Shown: positions 50,538-62,900 of the stretch, one piece after another | Position numbering within the stretch: position 1 is the first letter of the stretch | How the letters are laid out: each line of letters begins with the position of its first letter | DNA from: Azadirachta indica | Taxonomy: Eukaryota > Streptophyta > Magnoliopsida > Sapindales > Meliaceae | Direction of reading: 5' to 3' | Assembly (NCBI GenBank): GCA_022749755.1 | Contig: CM040441.1 | Span: forward strand, 10,789,475 to 10,853,474 | DNA: 64,000 nt | The notes under the pieces: model-generated | Seen by the model: only the letters and a program-made list of their open reading frames with translations | Told to the model about the DNA's origin: nothing | Databases searched by the model: none | Program-made: the position numbers and the translations under genes

Positions 50538-51629
50538 TAATGGAGCTGAGTTCAAAATTCATTTGGAATCTAGTTTCTTGTTATATCGGGTTAACTACCC
50601 CTCAAACTTTTTTGGTTCTTTTGGGGAATACAGAGAAGCTTGGTGGGTTTGTATTCTAGGAACTAGCAAGTCTGTCATTTAGGATTTCATTTTCCTTTAT
50701 TTTATAATAGGATTGCAGGTGGAGAACATGTAATTTTGATTGACTTATGAATTTTGATAGTTATTGTTCATGTCTTTCCATTGAAATGGTGTTGTTGAAA
50801 TAAGATTAGTGGAAAACCTGCGAATTTACCCTCACTTCACTCAAGACTTTCGTTTGTAGATGTGTTCTTCAAATTAGATGTTTACTTTACTAGTTGCACA
50901 AATGAAAACTTAACCTGCATGCTGCACGCATATTATGTCACTGAGTTTGTAAATATTAGACTTTGCGTTTTTAAAACACTGACAGATAAAAGTTATCGCT
51001 TGCCGCAGTTTGATTTATGTGGCAATGATTTCACCATACAACAATTATGTGAATGAAAGGAGTATCGTCCCAATCCAAAGTAACAAATTTTAAATGTTAT
51101 AAATATAATCATAGTATTAATACGTAGTTAAATTTGGTAGAATTAACTAAACAAAGAGTAAAAACAAAGAGTGAAAAAAGTGGTTACCATGTTTACAAAT
51201 TAAATCCAATACATGTCTAGCTGGTCCTAAAAATAGGTGCTACAAACTATCCAAGACGATGATTTACCATGTTAACTGATAACCCACAAACCTAGCTAGC
51301 CCGGGTTCTAATCCAAATTATTATAAACAAATTCAACATTTTTCCAAATCACAAAGAAAATTTCCAATATATTCAACTCCATCAATGATCATTTCTCTTC
51401 CCTGTACAAGAAAAAGACACAGAGCAGGGCCCCAAACGCAGCTTTGTCACAGGCTTTAGCCATTGCCAACTTTAGGTTTAGCCGTTTAGGCCCCACCTCT
51501 TCATTGATTCAGCAAATCCAACAAAAGTTATCGCCATTTGTAATTAGATTCTCCAAACCCCAAAGCCCTCTTTCCAAAATTCCTCCTTTCGCCCCAGTTC
51601 AAACTCTTTTTTCTCGACTCCATTTTCCA

Positions 51630-51649
51630 AACCCTAATTTTTTAGGGTT
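51630..51649 (+). promoter_or_regulatory. Telo-box hairpin in leader
   Basis: AACCCTAA, TTTT, TTAGGGTT: a perfect 8-bp inverted repeat with a T4 loop. It contains the plant telo-box AAACCCTAA (51629-51637) and ends 24 bases before the main ATG. Confidence 0.5.
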
Positions 51650-51658
51650 ACCGTTAAA

Positions 51659-51667
51659 ATGAAGTAA
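51659..51667 (+). promoter_or_regulatory. Minimal upstream ORF (ATG-AAG-TAA)
   Basis: A two-codon ORF ends six bases before the main ATG and is in frame with it. If the leader is transcribed from upstream, scanning ribosomes meet this start first. Confidence 0.4.
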
Positions 51668-51673
51668 TTTCAA

Positions 51674-52381
51674 ATGCAGCAGCAAGCTGAGAAATTGAGA
51701 AGAAATATGAAGCGAGAGCAGCAATCTGAATGTGGGGTTTGTGGTTGCAGCGACAAGTTGCTCCTCCACAACGTCCGTCACCGAGGAACTTACCGCCGTT
51801 TTTGCAGTAACTGTATCTTGAAAGCTCACCAAGGACTTTTCTGTCCGATTTGTCTCCAAGTTTACGATGGTTCACCGCCCCCACCTCACGTGCGTGTCAT
51901 GTGCGTCAAATGCCCTTCCATTTGCCACCTTTCTTGTGTTTCTTCTTCCTCCGCCACGACGTCCTCTTCTTTCCTTTGCCCGCCTTGTTTAAGCCCTAAT
52001 TTTTCTTTCTTTAACTTCAACAACAAGAAACTCAAGGTCAACGGAGACGGCTACAGTAATGCTGCTAATGATGGTGAAAAGAGGATTGATGTGGGTTCGG
52101 CGAAGGCATTGGTGGCAGCGGCGAAGATAGCGGCGTCGTCTATGAGTAAAGCAGCGGCAGTGGCGAGGGTTGAGGCTGAGAGACGAGTAAAGGAAGCTGC
52201 TTTGGCCAAGAAACGAGCCAGAGAAGCTTTGGAGAAGCTCTTGTATTTAGCTGCTGAAGAGAAAAAAGGGAAATCTGCTAGACCCCGGATTGCAGCTGAG
52301 GCCAATAATAATGGAGGAGACAAAGGCAGTAATGGGTTGTACTCAGAACATCAACAAAACAATCGTGGAATGGGAAACTAG
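51674..52381 (+). CDS. PHD/RING-like zinc-finger protein, uncharacterised
   Basis: Single exon, 235 aa. Residues about 20-110 hold many Cys/His pairs: CGVCGCSD, FCSNCILKAH, FCPICLQVY, MCVKCPSICHLSC and LCPPCL. This looks like a tandem or composite PHD/RING-type zinc module. The second half is Ala/Lys/Arg-rich (DVGSAKALVAAAKIAAS, KKRAREALEKLLYLAAEE) and is likely one long helix or coiled coil with nuclear-localisation character. The tail is Asn/Gly-rich. I know it only as a PHD-finger-like plant protein; substrate and partners are unknown. Histone-tail or DNA-associated binding is a guess from the fold. The start at 51674 follows a two-codon upstream ORF. Confidence 0.75.
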   Translation: MQQQAEKLRRNMKREQQSECGVCGCSDKLLLHNVRHRGTYRRFCSNCILKAHQGLFCPICLQVYDGSPPPPHVRVMCVKCPSICHLSCVSSSSATTSSSFLCPPCLSPNFSFFNFNNKKLKVNGDGYSNAANDGEKRIDVGSAKALVAAAKIAASSMSKAAAVARVEAERRVKEAALAKKRAREALEKLLYLAAEEKKGKSARPRIAAEANNNGGDKGSNGLYSEHQQNNRGMGN

Positions 52382-53911
52382 AAGTCTAGAAGTGTTTTTG
52401 GGTGTGGAAATGGTGAGTTGTTAAGGCTAATTTTGTTATATGATGGGGTTGGCCTGGATTGGAACTTTTGTAGAGATGGATATGATTTGGGGTATAGAGT
52501 AGATTGTTGTGTAACCATGTTTTTCAATTCTTAGGTAGGTTATCATGTACTGAATCTTGTTCAATGTGATTGTCTTCGCCCTTTTTGTTGTTTGTGCCTT
52601 CTTCCTCTGTACTTCTCTTTTTATTGTCTGAATTTACTGTAAAATTTAGTGTTTAGTAACTTGAAACTGGTATGGTTTAATTTGTCTTCCTCGGATACAA
52701 ATTGTATCCAGAACATTGTGCCCATCTATTTTGTGTTCGCTTTTCTTTTAAATTTTTAGTAATGTCTGTTTGGTCATCTTCTCATGGACATTCCCATTTG
52801 TTCAGCACCTGTATCAACCTTCTGCCATATTACCACTTAAAAGTCCTCCATTTCCGCTGGTAATTCAACAAGCCCTGGTGTTTTGGATAACTTGTTGAAG
52901 TTGAGTTTTGATTTGTGGTCCTGTGAATGCTATTGTTGTTAATCACTTAGCAATTGTAAAGAATTCTTGGACAATATCAATCTCTATATCTCTGTAATGT
53001 ATTGAACTGATGATGCTATATCGAGAAGTATGCATATATTGTTGCGATACATGCTTCAAGAATGCCATTGCGTGCGAGGATTGATCCCCGGTGGTTGAAT
53101 TTTAGGTTTGTTGTTCAGTTCAGCTATAATGAGGCCATTTGCCCCACAAAAAAGAAAAATCAGGTAAAGATGTTGTATTGGCTGTATATGGCATGATTCA
53201 CAAAGACTATAACATCTCCTTTTACCAGGGAGTTTAAAGTTTAATCTTCTCCTCTGCAACTCAGAGGTCGTACTTGTTAAGCTTGGTGGTGGTTATAATA
53301 ACTTCCACGTCTTAGTAATGCATTGTGGGTTAGCTTTCTTGTTTAATGAACGCAAACAGTTTTTTAAGGTTTTTGGGGCTGGAATTAATCCATCTTTTAT
53401 GTAGCCTTTTCCCGTTCGGGATCAATTTTAGCTCATTGATGGTTGATTTGGTTGACAATAACTGAGGACTGTTGTTATTGCGATGGTCAGTTGTTGTCAT
53501 TGCCTTTGGTGATAAAACATGGCGATTGCTTCAGGGAGATTCTTCAGCTGGTGGGCTTTTGTAATCCAAAGGAAAATACCCCAAAAAAAAAAAAATCTGC
53601 TACAGGAGAGAATCCTTTCTGGATGCAGAACTTGCAAGGCATTTTGAGGACGATGATCCAATTAACAACACGAGGGAGCATAATATATAGATATTTGTAT
53701 ACACTTCTTATTGCTTCATCTACTGCCTGTTTAGATAAACAGAAAATTAGACATAAAAGTCAGAAGAATCAGGGAAAATTGAAACAAAACTGACGAATGG
53801 GACGGGGAGGCCAAAAAAAGCAACCATCCTCTCATCCTTATAATTTTCTAAAGCACGGACTGTTATTGGAAGTTGACTAGCTTTCACTTCTAAATCTTGT
53901 ATAGAGTTCCT
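52382..53911. other. Intergenic, PHD-like gene to pectinesterase
   Basis: Contains the 3' UTRs of the PHD-like gene (+) and the pectinesterase (-), which converge. Frames at 53056-53259 and 53443-53793 show no domain and no splice context. Nothing else was seen. Confidence 0.5.
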
Positions 53912-55705
53912 TCAGTTTCTCAAACTTAGCAGGTAAGGAGCGCCTGTGTCTTTCAACCACAGATTTCCTTGGATAAACGTACCAGCCGTATATTGTTGAG
54001 CCTCATTTCTATTTGTTATCACTTGGTATCCTTTCCATTTAATCCTCCTATCAGTTGCTGCTCCAGGTCCCCTGTTTCCATATTCTGCATAATGCAGTGT
54101 ATCAAGTGCAAAGTTCCCGTTCCATTCCAGCCACCCTGCAGGTTGAATGAAATCCCCCAGCGTTGATTCCATTATAATTGTTCTCGAATATAATTTCCAC
54201 GGCCTGCCCAGGTAAGTCGGAATCTCGAATCTCTGAGGATACAGTAGCTGTTCTGGAACAATGCGGCAATTATGGATTATCAAACCGGTGGTTTCTCGCT
54301 TGTCTGCTCGTCCGTGAGCAGTGACTGTGTTTTTCTGGCCATCCATAGGTTTCCTGGCAATTAATAAAGAGTTCTGGATAACAGCAGCTGCGTCGCCAAA
54401 GATGAAATCAATAGTGCCGGAGATGACACAGTTCCGATAGAATTGCCGATGTGTTTGAGCATACAAAGTGTCTTGGTACCCATCCATTCTGCAGTTGTAA
54501 AACGCTGACATGTCCGATTGAACTCGGAGAGCCACGGCCTGGTGCCCTTGAGGACCTGCCGTGTTTTGAAATCCCATTGCCTTTCCTAGGAATCCACGTC
54601 CGACTACCGCTGCAAGGTCAGTATTTATCAACTGTCAATATATGAAACTCTAAAATAAAAAAACAAAAGTTTCAGGAAAGGGAAGTAAGAACCAACAAAA
54701 GGAGGCAGTCTGGTAGGTGGAGACGCCGTCGCGGTTGTTTTTCCTTCCGGTGACAATCGTCTTCCGTGGTCCATCTCCATACATGAAAACGTTCACTTGA
54801 TCTTTCGTTATTTTTATGTACTCATTGTATATCCCAGCTTTTACATATATAACATATCTTCCTACCAGGTTTTTTGGATACGCTGCAAGCGCTTCAGCAA
54901 TAGTTTTATACTGTCCACTTCCATCTTTAGCTACAACTGCATTGGGTTTAACTTGGGCATTGTTTTCGCTTGCCAATAACTTTCTGTCTGCAACTGAAAG
55001 CCATTCGGGGAATTCGCCGTGGCCTGTTTCATATGATTCTAAAAGACGTCGAGAACTTACAGTCTTGTTCTGGCGAACGTTAAAGGTATTCAAGATCCCT
55101 GAAATGGCAGAAACAATGGCTAACGCATTGCTAGTAAGTTGAGTAGCATTGTCAAGTTCATTCGACATTTTTTCCTTCAACTGAGGTTGCTCGACCCCGT
55201 CAAGACAAGTATGTTGATACGACATCACAGCGCTTAACCAGTTCTGGAGCTCAGCTTCACGATCCTTCAAAGTGTGCAAATCGCTATCACCCACCATTGA
55301 AAATGAAGCTTGAAGCTCTTCTACAGCGAAATCCAACAGATCGTCACAGTCTTCTTTGGCCATCTTCTGAGCAGGATCAGTCTTGTCGAATATGGTTCCT
55401 GATTTGTTGATTGCTTCTTCCACCATATGCCTGGTGGTTCTAATAGCAGCTTGGATGAATTCTTTCGGGGAAGCACTTTCGTTCTTTGAAGCCGGTCTCA
55501 CGCTGTCAATACAGGCTTGTTTGTGGTCGGTTGGGGCACAAATTGCAGCAACTGCTTTTGAATTTGTGGAGACAGTATCATCTTCTTTGCTGTTGCGGTG
55601 TTGTTGGCTTATACCAACTATAACACCAACGCATACACCCACAAGAAGCAAAATGGAAGCTCCTACAGCAACAATTTTTTTTCCTTTCATTTCGTAAGAT
55701 TTCAT
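53912..55705 (-). CDS. Type I pectin methylesterase with inhibitor pro-domain
   Basis: Two exons in transcription order: 55705-54697 and 54609-53912, 1707 nt, 568 aa. The ATG at 55705 is preferred over an in-frame ATG at 55753 because a TATTTAAA box at 55767-55774 would place transcription start near 55738. The N-terminus has a signal-anchor (KKIVAVGASILLLVGVCVGVIVG). Then a PMEI domain (four-Cys helical bundle), cleavage-type motifs RRLL and RKLL, and the catalytic domain: FQNTAGPQGHQAVALR, YQDTLYAQTHRQFYRNC, SGTIDFIFGDAA and YLGRPWKLYSRTI. These hold the catalytic Asp pair and the substrate-binding Gln and Arg. It de-esterifies cell-wall homogalacturonan after release of the pro-domain. The C-terminus (GAPYLLSLRN) is slightly unusual. 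Confidence 0.93.
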
Positions 55706-56682
55706 CGACAATGGAATGTGATTAAAAAGGAGGAGAATGAAGCTGGGAATCATTGGAAAATTTTTAAATAGATGGGGAGTTCTAAATTATGGATGATCAA
55801 GTTTAGGTAAGATGGTCTTTGTGGCTTAGGACAACGGTTGACTCTTGTGAAAAGAGAAATAATGGTGGTTAAAAAGACCGTTATTTACTTTACCCGAAAT
55901 GGTTTCCTGCTCATCAATATATAATTATATATGCTTATCTAATCTGTCTATTTTGGTGTTAGTGATAAATTTAGCAAATAAATAATAAAAACAAAACACA
56001 AGCATTGTTGTTTTAACTTTTACCCTCTTATTACTTCCAAAATTCTCTCTTCTTTTAAACAAATCAATGTTTATATATATATATATATATATATTGATAT
56101 TTATTTTGTGAAACCTAATACCACTTAGTATTAAGTGTCTGTTTGTTATAAATTTTCAAGTGAAAAGCTTATAGAGTAAATTTTTTTATTTATAAAATTT
56201 TTATAAGTAAAATTTTTAATAAAATTTTATTAATTATTTTGTTGTTATAATAATTTTTAAAAAATTTGAGTAATTATTTTAATGAATAAATTTTTAATGT
56301 TTTATTTTAAAAAAAATAACATAAAATTTTTAAAATAAAATGAAAGTATTTTAAATAATTACGTTTTTTAAAATAATTAGAAAAATTTTACTATTAAAAG
56401 TCTAAATTTTAAGATTCTCTAATAAGAAAAAAAGTTTTTTTAATTTATAAAATTCTTTCTCTAATACTAACCGAATAATATAAAAAAAAATTAAAAAAAA
56501 TTTATCATTAAAAAAGTCATTCTGACTAACAATAAAGTCAAAGGCACTAAATTTTTTTTTTTCTTTATTCATTATTAAGAACATATATATTCACTTAATT
56601 AATTGAGTGCCCTAATATTTCTACAACGAATCGTTTTTGTCTATGAGAAGAAGCAGCAGCACAGCATATGTGATATAAGCAA
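55706..56682. other. Intergenic, divergent pectinesterase/PPR promoters
   Basis: Very AT-rich. An (AT)n repeat lies at about 56072-56095. From about 56128 to 56490 the DNA is made of loosely self-complementary AAATTTTTA-type blocks and may be a decayed MITE. The pectinesterase TATA box lies at 55767-55774 (minus). Confidence 0.5.
55767..55774 (-). promoter_or_regulatory. TATA box of pectinesterase gene
   Basis: Minus-strand TATTTAAA, 62 bases upstream of the preferred start at 55705. Confidence 0.45.
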
Positions 56683-58572
56683 ATGCAGTTGAAAGTTTTG
56701 CTGGAGACCAAAATGAGCTCAATCCAGCTCATCCAAGCCGCACCAGTCTCTCTGAGCTCTCCGTCACAGGCCCTGGAATCATGCTCAACCATGGCTGAGC
56801 TCAAGCAACACCATTCCCGAATCGTCAAATTGGGCTTCTCAGCTGATAACAATGCCATGGGTCGAGTTATCAAGTTCTGTGCCTTTTCTAAAAACGGCAA
56901 TATGGGTTATGCCCAGAAAGTGTTTGATACAATTCCTAACCCAGATACGTTTATTTATAATGTTATAATGAATGGCTATTTACAATGGCAGTTACCCAGA
57001 TACTCCATTATTTTGTACTCTCACATGCTGCAAGATTTCCTTGCTCCCAATAACTTCACTTTCCCTTGTGTTTTGGGTGCGTGTTGTAATGATAACGCTG
57101 TTGAAGAAGGGAAACAAGTCCATGCCCATGTTTTCAAGCTCGGGTTTGGCTCAGATGGGTTTTCGCAGAACAGTTTGATGCACATGTACGTAAAGTTTGA
57201 ATCTTTGGAGGAAGCGAGGATGGTATTTGACAAGATGGTTAAGAGAAATGTTGTTTCTTGGACAACTTTGATTAGTGGGTATGCTCAACGGGGATACATT
57301 GATGAAGCTTTAAAAATTTTCGAGTCATCAGTGGCTGAGAGGAATTCTGTCGTTTGGAATGCTATGATTTCTGCTTATGTGCAAAGCAACCGTTTTCATG
57401 AGGCTTTTGCTTTGTTTGATAGGATGAGGGCAGATAAGGTGGTTTTGGATAAGTATGTGGCAGCGAGTATGTTATCAGCGTGTACAGGATTAGGGGCCTT
57501 GCAACAAGGGAAATGGATACATTGTTACGTTGAGAAGAATGGGATTGAATTGGACTCTAAACTTGCTACAACAATAATTGACATGTACTGCAAATGTGGG
57601 TGCTTGGAGAAGGCTTTTGAATTTTTTAATGGGTTGGATTATAGAGGAATTTCATCATGGAATTGCATGATTGGAGGGTTAGCGATGCACGGCAAAGGAG
57701 AAGTTGCCATTCAGCTTTTTCAGGAGATGGAGAGGAAGATGGTAGCTCCTGATAATGTCACTTTTGTCAATATCCTCAGTGCTTGTGCTCATTCAGGTTT
57801 AATTGAAGAGGGACGATATTACTTTGGTTACATGACTGAAGTTCATGGAATTGAACCCAGAAAGGAGCATTACGGATGCATGGTTGATTTGTTTGGAAGA
57901 GCTGGAATGTTGGATGAAGCCAGAAAACTTATAGATGGGATGCCAATGAGCGTTGATGAAAGTGTATTGGGCGCTCTTCTTGGAGCTTGTCGAATCCATG
58001 GAAATATTGAGTTAGGAGAGCAAATAGGGAGGAGAGTAATTGATCTAGAACCTAAAAACAGTGGACGTTATGTAATACTGGCTAATTTATACGCGAAGGC
58101 CGGTAGATGGGAAGATGTTGCTTGTGTTCGGAAACTGATGAATGACCGGGGTGTGAAAAAGTCGTCAGGCTTTTCTGTTATTGAATTGGAAGGAGTTGTT
58201 AACGAATTCATTGCAGGCGAAGTCACTCATCCTCAAGCTAAAGATATATATGCAAAAGTTGATGAGATGTTGGAATGCGTAAGATCAGCTGGTCATGTTT
58301 CTAATACTGATGAAGTATTACATGATCTTGATGAGGAGGAAAGGGAGAACTCTTTACATTACCATAGTGAGAAACTTGCAATTGCATTCGGATTATTGAA
58401 TACTAATCGTGGAGAAATTCTTCGTATCTCAAAAAATTTACGGGTTTGTGGAGATTGTCACCAAGCAAGTAAACTTATCTCAAAGATTTACCATAGGGAA
58501 ATTGTTGTAAGAGATAGAAACCGGTTTCACCATTTTAGAAATGGTGAATGTTCCTGTAGGGATTATTGGTAA
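56683..58572 (+). CDS. PLS-class pentatricopeptide repeat protein with DYW domain
   Basis: Single exon of 629 codons from the first ATG (a second in-frame ATG at 56713 would give 619). About a dozen PPR-like repeats of P, L and S type span residues about 60-490 (for example KMVKRNVVSWTTLISGYAQR and FNGLDYRGISSWNCMIGGLA). They are followed by E1/E2 motifs and a complete DYW domain with HSEKLAIAFGLL (the HxE zinc and catalytic motif), CGDCHQASKLIS and the terminal CSCRDYW. DYW PPR proteins are C-to-U RNA editing factors in chloroplasts or mitochondria; the repeats pick the site. A basic, Ser-rich N-terminus suits organelle import. The target is unknown. No intron, as usual for this family. Confidence 0.93.
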   Translation: MQLKVLLETKMSSIQLIQAAPVSLSSPSQALESCSTMAELKQHHSRIVKLGFSADNNAMGRVIKFCAFSKNGNMGYAQKVFDTIPNPDTFIYNVIMNGYLQWQLPRYSIILYSHMLQDFLAPNNFTFPCVLGACCNDNAVEEGKQVHAHVFKLGFGSDGFSQNSLMHMYVKFESLEEARMVFDKMVKRNVVSWTTLISGYAQRGYIDEALKIFESSVAERNSVVWNAMISAYVQSNRFHEAFALFDRMRADKVVLDKYVAASMLSACTGLGALQQGKWIHCYVEKNGIELDSKLATTIIDMYCKCGCLEKAFEFFNGLDYRGISSWNCMIGGLAMHGKGEVAIQLFQEMERKMVAPDNVTFVNILSACAHSGLIEEGRYYFGYMTEVHGIEPRKEHYGCMVDLFGRAGMLDEARKLIDGMPMSVDESVLGALLGACRIHGNIELGEQIGRRVIDLEPKNSGRYVILANLYAKAGRWEDVACVRKLMNDRGVKKSSGFSVIELEGVVNEFIAGEVTHPQAKDIYAKVDEMLECVRSAGHVSNTDEVLHDLDEEERENSLHYHSEKLAIAFGLLNTNRGEILRISKNLRVCGDCHQASKLISKIYHREIVVRDRNRFHHFRNGECSCRDYW

Positions 58573-59907
58573 CACTGACTCGCTGACCACTGCCAGTGAT
58601 GGGATTTCTGGCCTGGGTATATAATATATTATATATTTTTTATCATAATAAACAAATTGAAATTGATTTTCCTGTAAAAATGGAATACTGTTTTAGTTTT
58701 GTGAATTCTAATTTGTTTATCACAATTGCTATATTCGAAGTTATTGTATTCTTATTTAATTTTGAGAGTTGAAACGTTTAAAATATATTTTTTTATTTAG
58801 TAATTAATTTTCTAAATTTATACACAAAATTGCAATTACAGACATGTTCTAAAATTCAATAAAAAGATGCAGTCCATTACAAGTTACAACATGCTAAAAG
58901 CAATGTAGGCGCAAAAAGTGTAGTCCAGCAGTAGCTATTCATCCTTGATTGTCCTGATTTCGGACTCACTGAGTGAACTCAAAAAAGCCTTATGACCATT
59001 TCCTCGAAACATTTTTAAAAAATTAAATATTAAAATGCAAAACATCATCACAATGAGTCCACTATTTTTAAATAATTATTTTAATTTTTTATTTAAATTT
59101 TTAAAAAATTCTCATCCATTTATTTTCTTCATTCTACTAATTAATATTATTGTGTTAGAAATTTCTAACCCAATACCTCTTTTTACATTTTATAGTAACG
59201 TATATAATAAAAAAAAAAAGTTGCGATTTTTGTCTCATTTTAAGTAAAAACATCTTATGCCAAAATAAATAAAAAAATAAAAACATCTTCTCTGGTTAAT
59301 TATTTTTTTTTCAAAAAAATGTTTTGGTTTTTAGGACAAAAACCCTAAGAAGCGCTGAGTCGAGTTGAACTTTTTCACCCAGCCGCGACTCACCATTTCT
59401 CAGACCGATCCTCTGAAATTGCCATCTCAGGTACCACAAGCAATTCTAAATATGTTTTCAGCTTTGTTATAAATTAGAAATTTTTCTTGAACTAGAGCTT
59501 TAAAGGATTGATTTTTAGTTGATTTTGTTTGAAAGATCAAGACTTTGTCGGTTTTCCACATACATTTCTCCTATGAAATGAGGGAAGAATCTGTATGCTA
59601 TGAAGTGTTACTCGATATCTTGAAAATTTATCATTTGCTCTTACTGGGATTTCAGGGTCAGTCAGAAATCCTCTGTTTTATTGGTTTAAAGTTGAGTTAT
59701 ATTCATAATACGGGGAGAAACAACATGCATTTGTGATATGTTGAAATTTTTATGCATGCTAATGATCAGAGATGCTTGAATTCCTTGAACATGTATTGTT
59801 GTTGCTCAAGAAGATGAGAGGAAGAAGAACATAAAATGCTACTAAAAAAATAATTAGTGATTGAACTAGCTGCTTGTGATAAGTTTCCATAGAGAGTATA
59901 GCTTAAA
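58573..59907. other. Intergenic and leader of hAT-derived gene
   Basis: PPR 3' flank, then the promoter of the hAT-derived gene. A telo-box (AAACCCTAA) at about 59340-59348 opens a leader that seems to be spliced: donor CAG|GTACCA near 59430, candidate acceptors TTTCAG near 59655 and ATCAG near 59769. Confidence 0.45.
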
Positions 59908-62900
59908 ATGAAAGAAGATCTGGAAGGATGTAGTTCAAATAAGAAATCAAGGCAACTTGAAGATAGTAAACAAGCTTTTTTGAACTTTGGCTCTGATGAT
60001 GAAGAGGTAGAAGAGCATGTCGAGTATAGTAGAAGTAGGGGAAGGCAGTTGATAGGTGATGGGGGCATAGTCTCGAGTTTTACCCCTCACCGTTCATTAG
60101 GATGTGTTGATCCCGGGTGGGAACATGGTGTGGCTCAGGATCAGAAGAAGAAGAAGGTAAAATGCAATTATTGTGGAAAAGTAGTAAGTGGAGGTATCAA
60201 TCGGTTTAAACAACACCTAGCTAGAATTCAAGGAGAAGTGGCGCCTTGTAAAGATGCACCGGAGGATGTGTATCTTAAAATGAAAGAGAATATGAAATGG
60301 CACCGTACTGGGAGGAGACAAAAATGGTTAGATGCTAAGGACATTTTGGCTTCTTATATGCAGTCAAATAGTGAAGATGAAGTGAATGAGCAAAAGGAAG
60401 ATGCCCTACATCAAATGAGTGGTGATAGAATGATGAATGGTGATAAAAGACAAAGAAAAGATTTGAAAACGGCTTTTAATTCAATGTCTCCATGCAGTGG
60501 TTTTGAGCCATCACTCAAAAAATCCAGATTTGATTCTGCTTCAATAAAAACATCATGCAGTCAGACACCACCTTCTAGCAAACAAGTAAATGTTCAGGGA
60601 GGATCTGGTAAAAAATCCCAGAAGGAAATTATTGCTGCAATTTGCAAATTTTTTTATTACGCAGGAGTTCCTTTTGAAGCAGCAAATTCCCAGTATTTCC
60701 AAAGTATGCTGGAGTTGGTTGGTCAGTATGGACAAGGTTTGGCAGCCCCTCCAAGCCAAATGATAATAGGTCACCTGCTACAGGAGGAAATTGCAACCAT
60801 TAGAAACAACCTTACTGAGTACCGGGCTTCCTGGGCAGTTACGGGTTGTTCTGTCATGGCTGACAGTTGGACAGATGCTAAGAATAGAACATTAATCAAT
60901 ATTTTGGTCTCTTCTCCCCATGGTTTATACTTTGTGTCTTCAGTTGATGCCACTGACATTCTAGATGATGCTTTAAATTTGTTTAAATTGCTTGATAAAG
61001 TGGTAGAAGAGATGGGCGAGGAAAATGTAGTGCAGGTAGTTGACCCTTTTTACCCCTCTAGTTTTACTAATTTCTCATCCTTAATTTATGATCACTGAGT
61101 ATGATATGGCTTCTTTTATATTCTTTTTAGCACTCCTTTTCTGTAGGTAATCACTCAAAATACTCCCAGCTATAAAGCTGCCGGCAAGATGCTTGAAGAG
61201 AAGAGAAGGAATTTATTCTGGACGCCATGTGCTACCTATTGTATTGACAAGATGTTTGAAGATTTTTTGAAGTTAAAATGTGTATCAAAGTGCATGGAAA
61301 AGGCCCAAAAAGTTACCAAGTTTATTTACAACAACATTCGTTTGTTGAATCTAATGAAGAAAGAATTTACCCAGGGACAGGAACTTCTGAGGCCATCTGT
61401 CACTCGATTTGCTTCCAGCTTTACAACTTTGCAGCACTTGCTGGATCACAGGATTGATCTTAGGAGAATGTTTCAATCGGAGATATGGAATTCATCTTGG
61501 TTCTCAAATTCAGACAAGGGAAAAGAGGTGGAAAGTATTGTATTAAATGCTAAATTTTGGAAGAAGGTAATGTATGTTTTGAAATCAGTGAACCCAATAA
61601 TACAAGTGTTTCAAAAGGTTGATAACAGTCAAAGCCTTTCCATGCCATATATATATAATGACATGTACAGGGCAAAGCTTGCGATTCAAGCTGTTCATGT
61701 TGATGACATACGTAAATATGGACCATTCTGGAATGTGATAGATAATCACTGGAACTCGTTAAGTCACCACCCTCTTTATGTGGCTGCTTACTTCTTGAAC
61801 CCATCATACAGATATCGTCCTCATTTTGTTGCGGTAGGCAAAACAATGATATGCTTAGTTGATTGCTAATTTGTATTGGTATTTTTGCTGACGAAGTTTT
61901 TGGTTTTCACAATTGTAGTATCCAGAAGTGATACGTGGGCTAAATGAATGTATTGTTCGGCTGGAACCAGAAAAATTAAGAAGGATTTATGCTATGTCGC
62001 AGATTTCTGAATATACTTCTGCAAAAGCCGATTTTGGAACTGAATTGGCGGTTAGCACAAGAACTGAGCTTGAACCAGGTGATAGCTCTAGACTGCTATG
62101 TTACTAATTTGAGAGAATCTTATCCAGTTGCAGTCATGATAAGATTGATTATCTGGATGCGTCATTACTCATGTGAATAGTAATGTATTATTGATGAGTG
62201 CTATATTGTGTACTAGCTGCATGGTGGCAACAACATGGGATAAGTTGCTTACAACTGCAACAAATAGCTGTACGAATATTAAGTCAAACATGCTCATCTA
62301 TGGGATGCGAGCATACCTGGAGCATGTATGATCAGGTCCACAGCCAAAGGCAAAGTCGTACAGCTCAGAAAAGAACTAATGATCTTACCTATGTTCACTA
62401 CAACTTGCGACTTAGAGAATGCCATATAAGGAGAAGGCCCAATGATTCAATCTCTGTTGAGAGTATACTTCAAGAACATTTACTTGACGACTGGATCATA
62501 GAAGCAGAAAAACAAGCCTTACGTGAAGACGAGGTATCATTTTAAGTTCAGAATCTTTTTCCCTCAGGTGGTTCTGTGATGTGCGAGTGATGTACTACAT
62601 TATAAAAATGTTCCCAACAGGATTTTCTGTCCATTAATTTATATGGCAGGTAGCTTGAATCTAATCATGTCCATTGGTTTTAAAAATGATAAAATAAGCT
62701 GATAAATTTTTGCTTTGTGCAAATACAAAGCTTGATGCTGGTTGATTCAGATCAACATCATTTGTATTAGCCTCAAGAAGCTGGATCCTTTATGGCCTAT
62801 ACTTGTCAGAATTTATTTTATTTATTTATTTTTGGTTCTTCATTAATCTTGCTGAATGCGTAAAAGAATGGTGATTTTCAGAAGAATATGAAAGAAAATA

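Larger units (their letters stand above)
50538..51673. other. Intergenic, L3 to PHD-like gene
   Basis: Contains the L3 3' UTR and the promoter and leader of the zinc-finger gene. The leader ends with a short hairpin made of telo-box repeats and a two-codon upstream ORF. The open frame at 50862-51056 has no domain. Confidence 0.5.

Noticed and set aside
53443..53793. Plus-strand frame of 116 codons between two genes
   Set aside because: No recognisable domain and it spans an A-run; looks like 3' flanking DNA.
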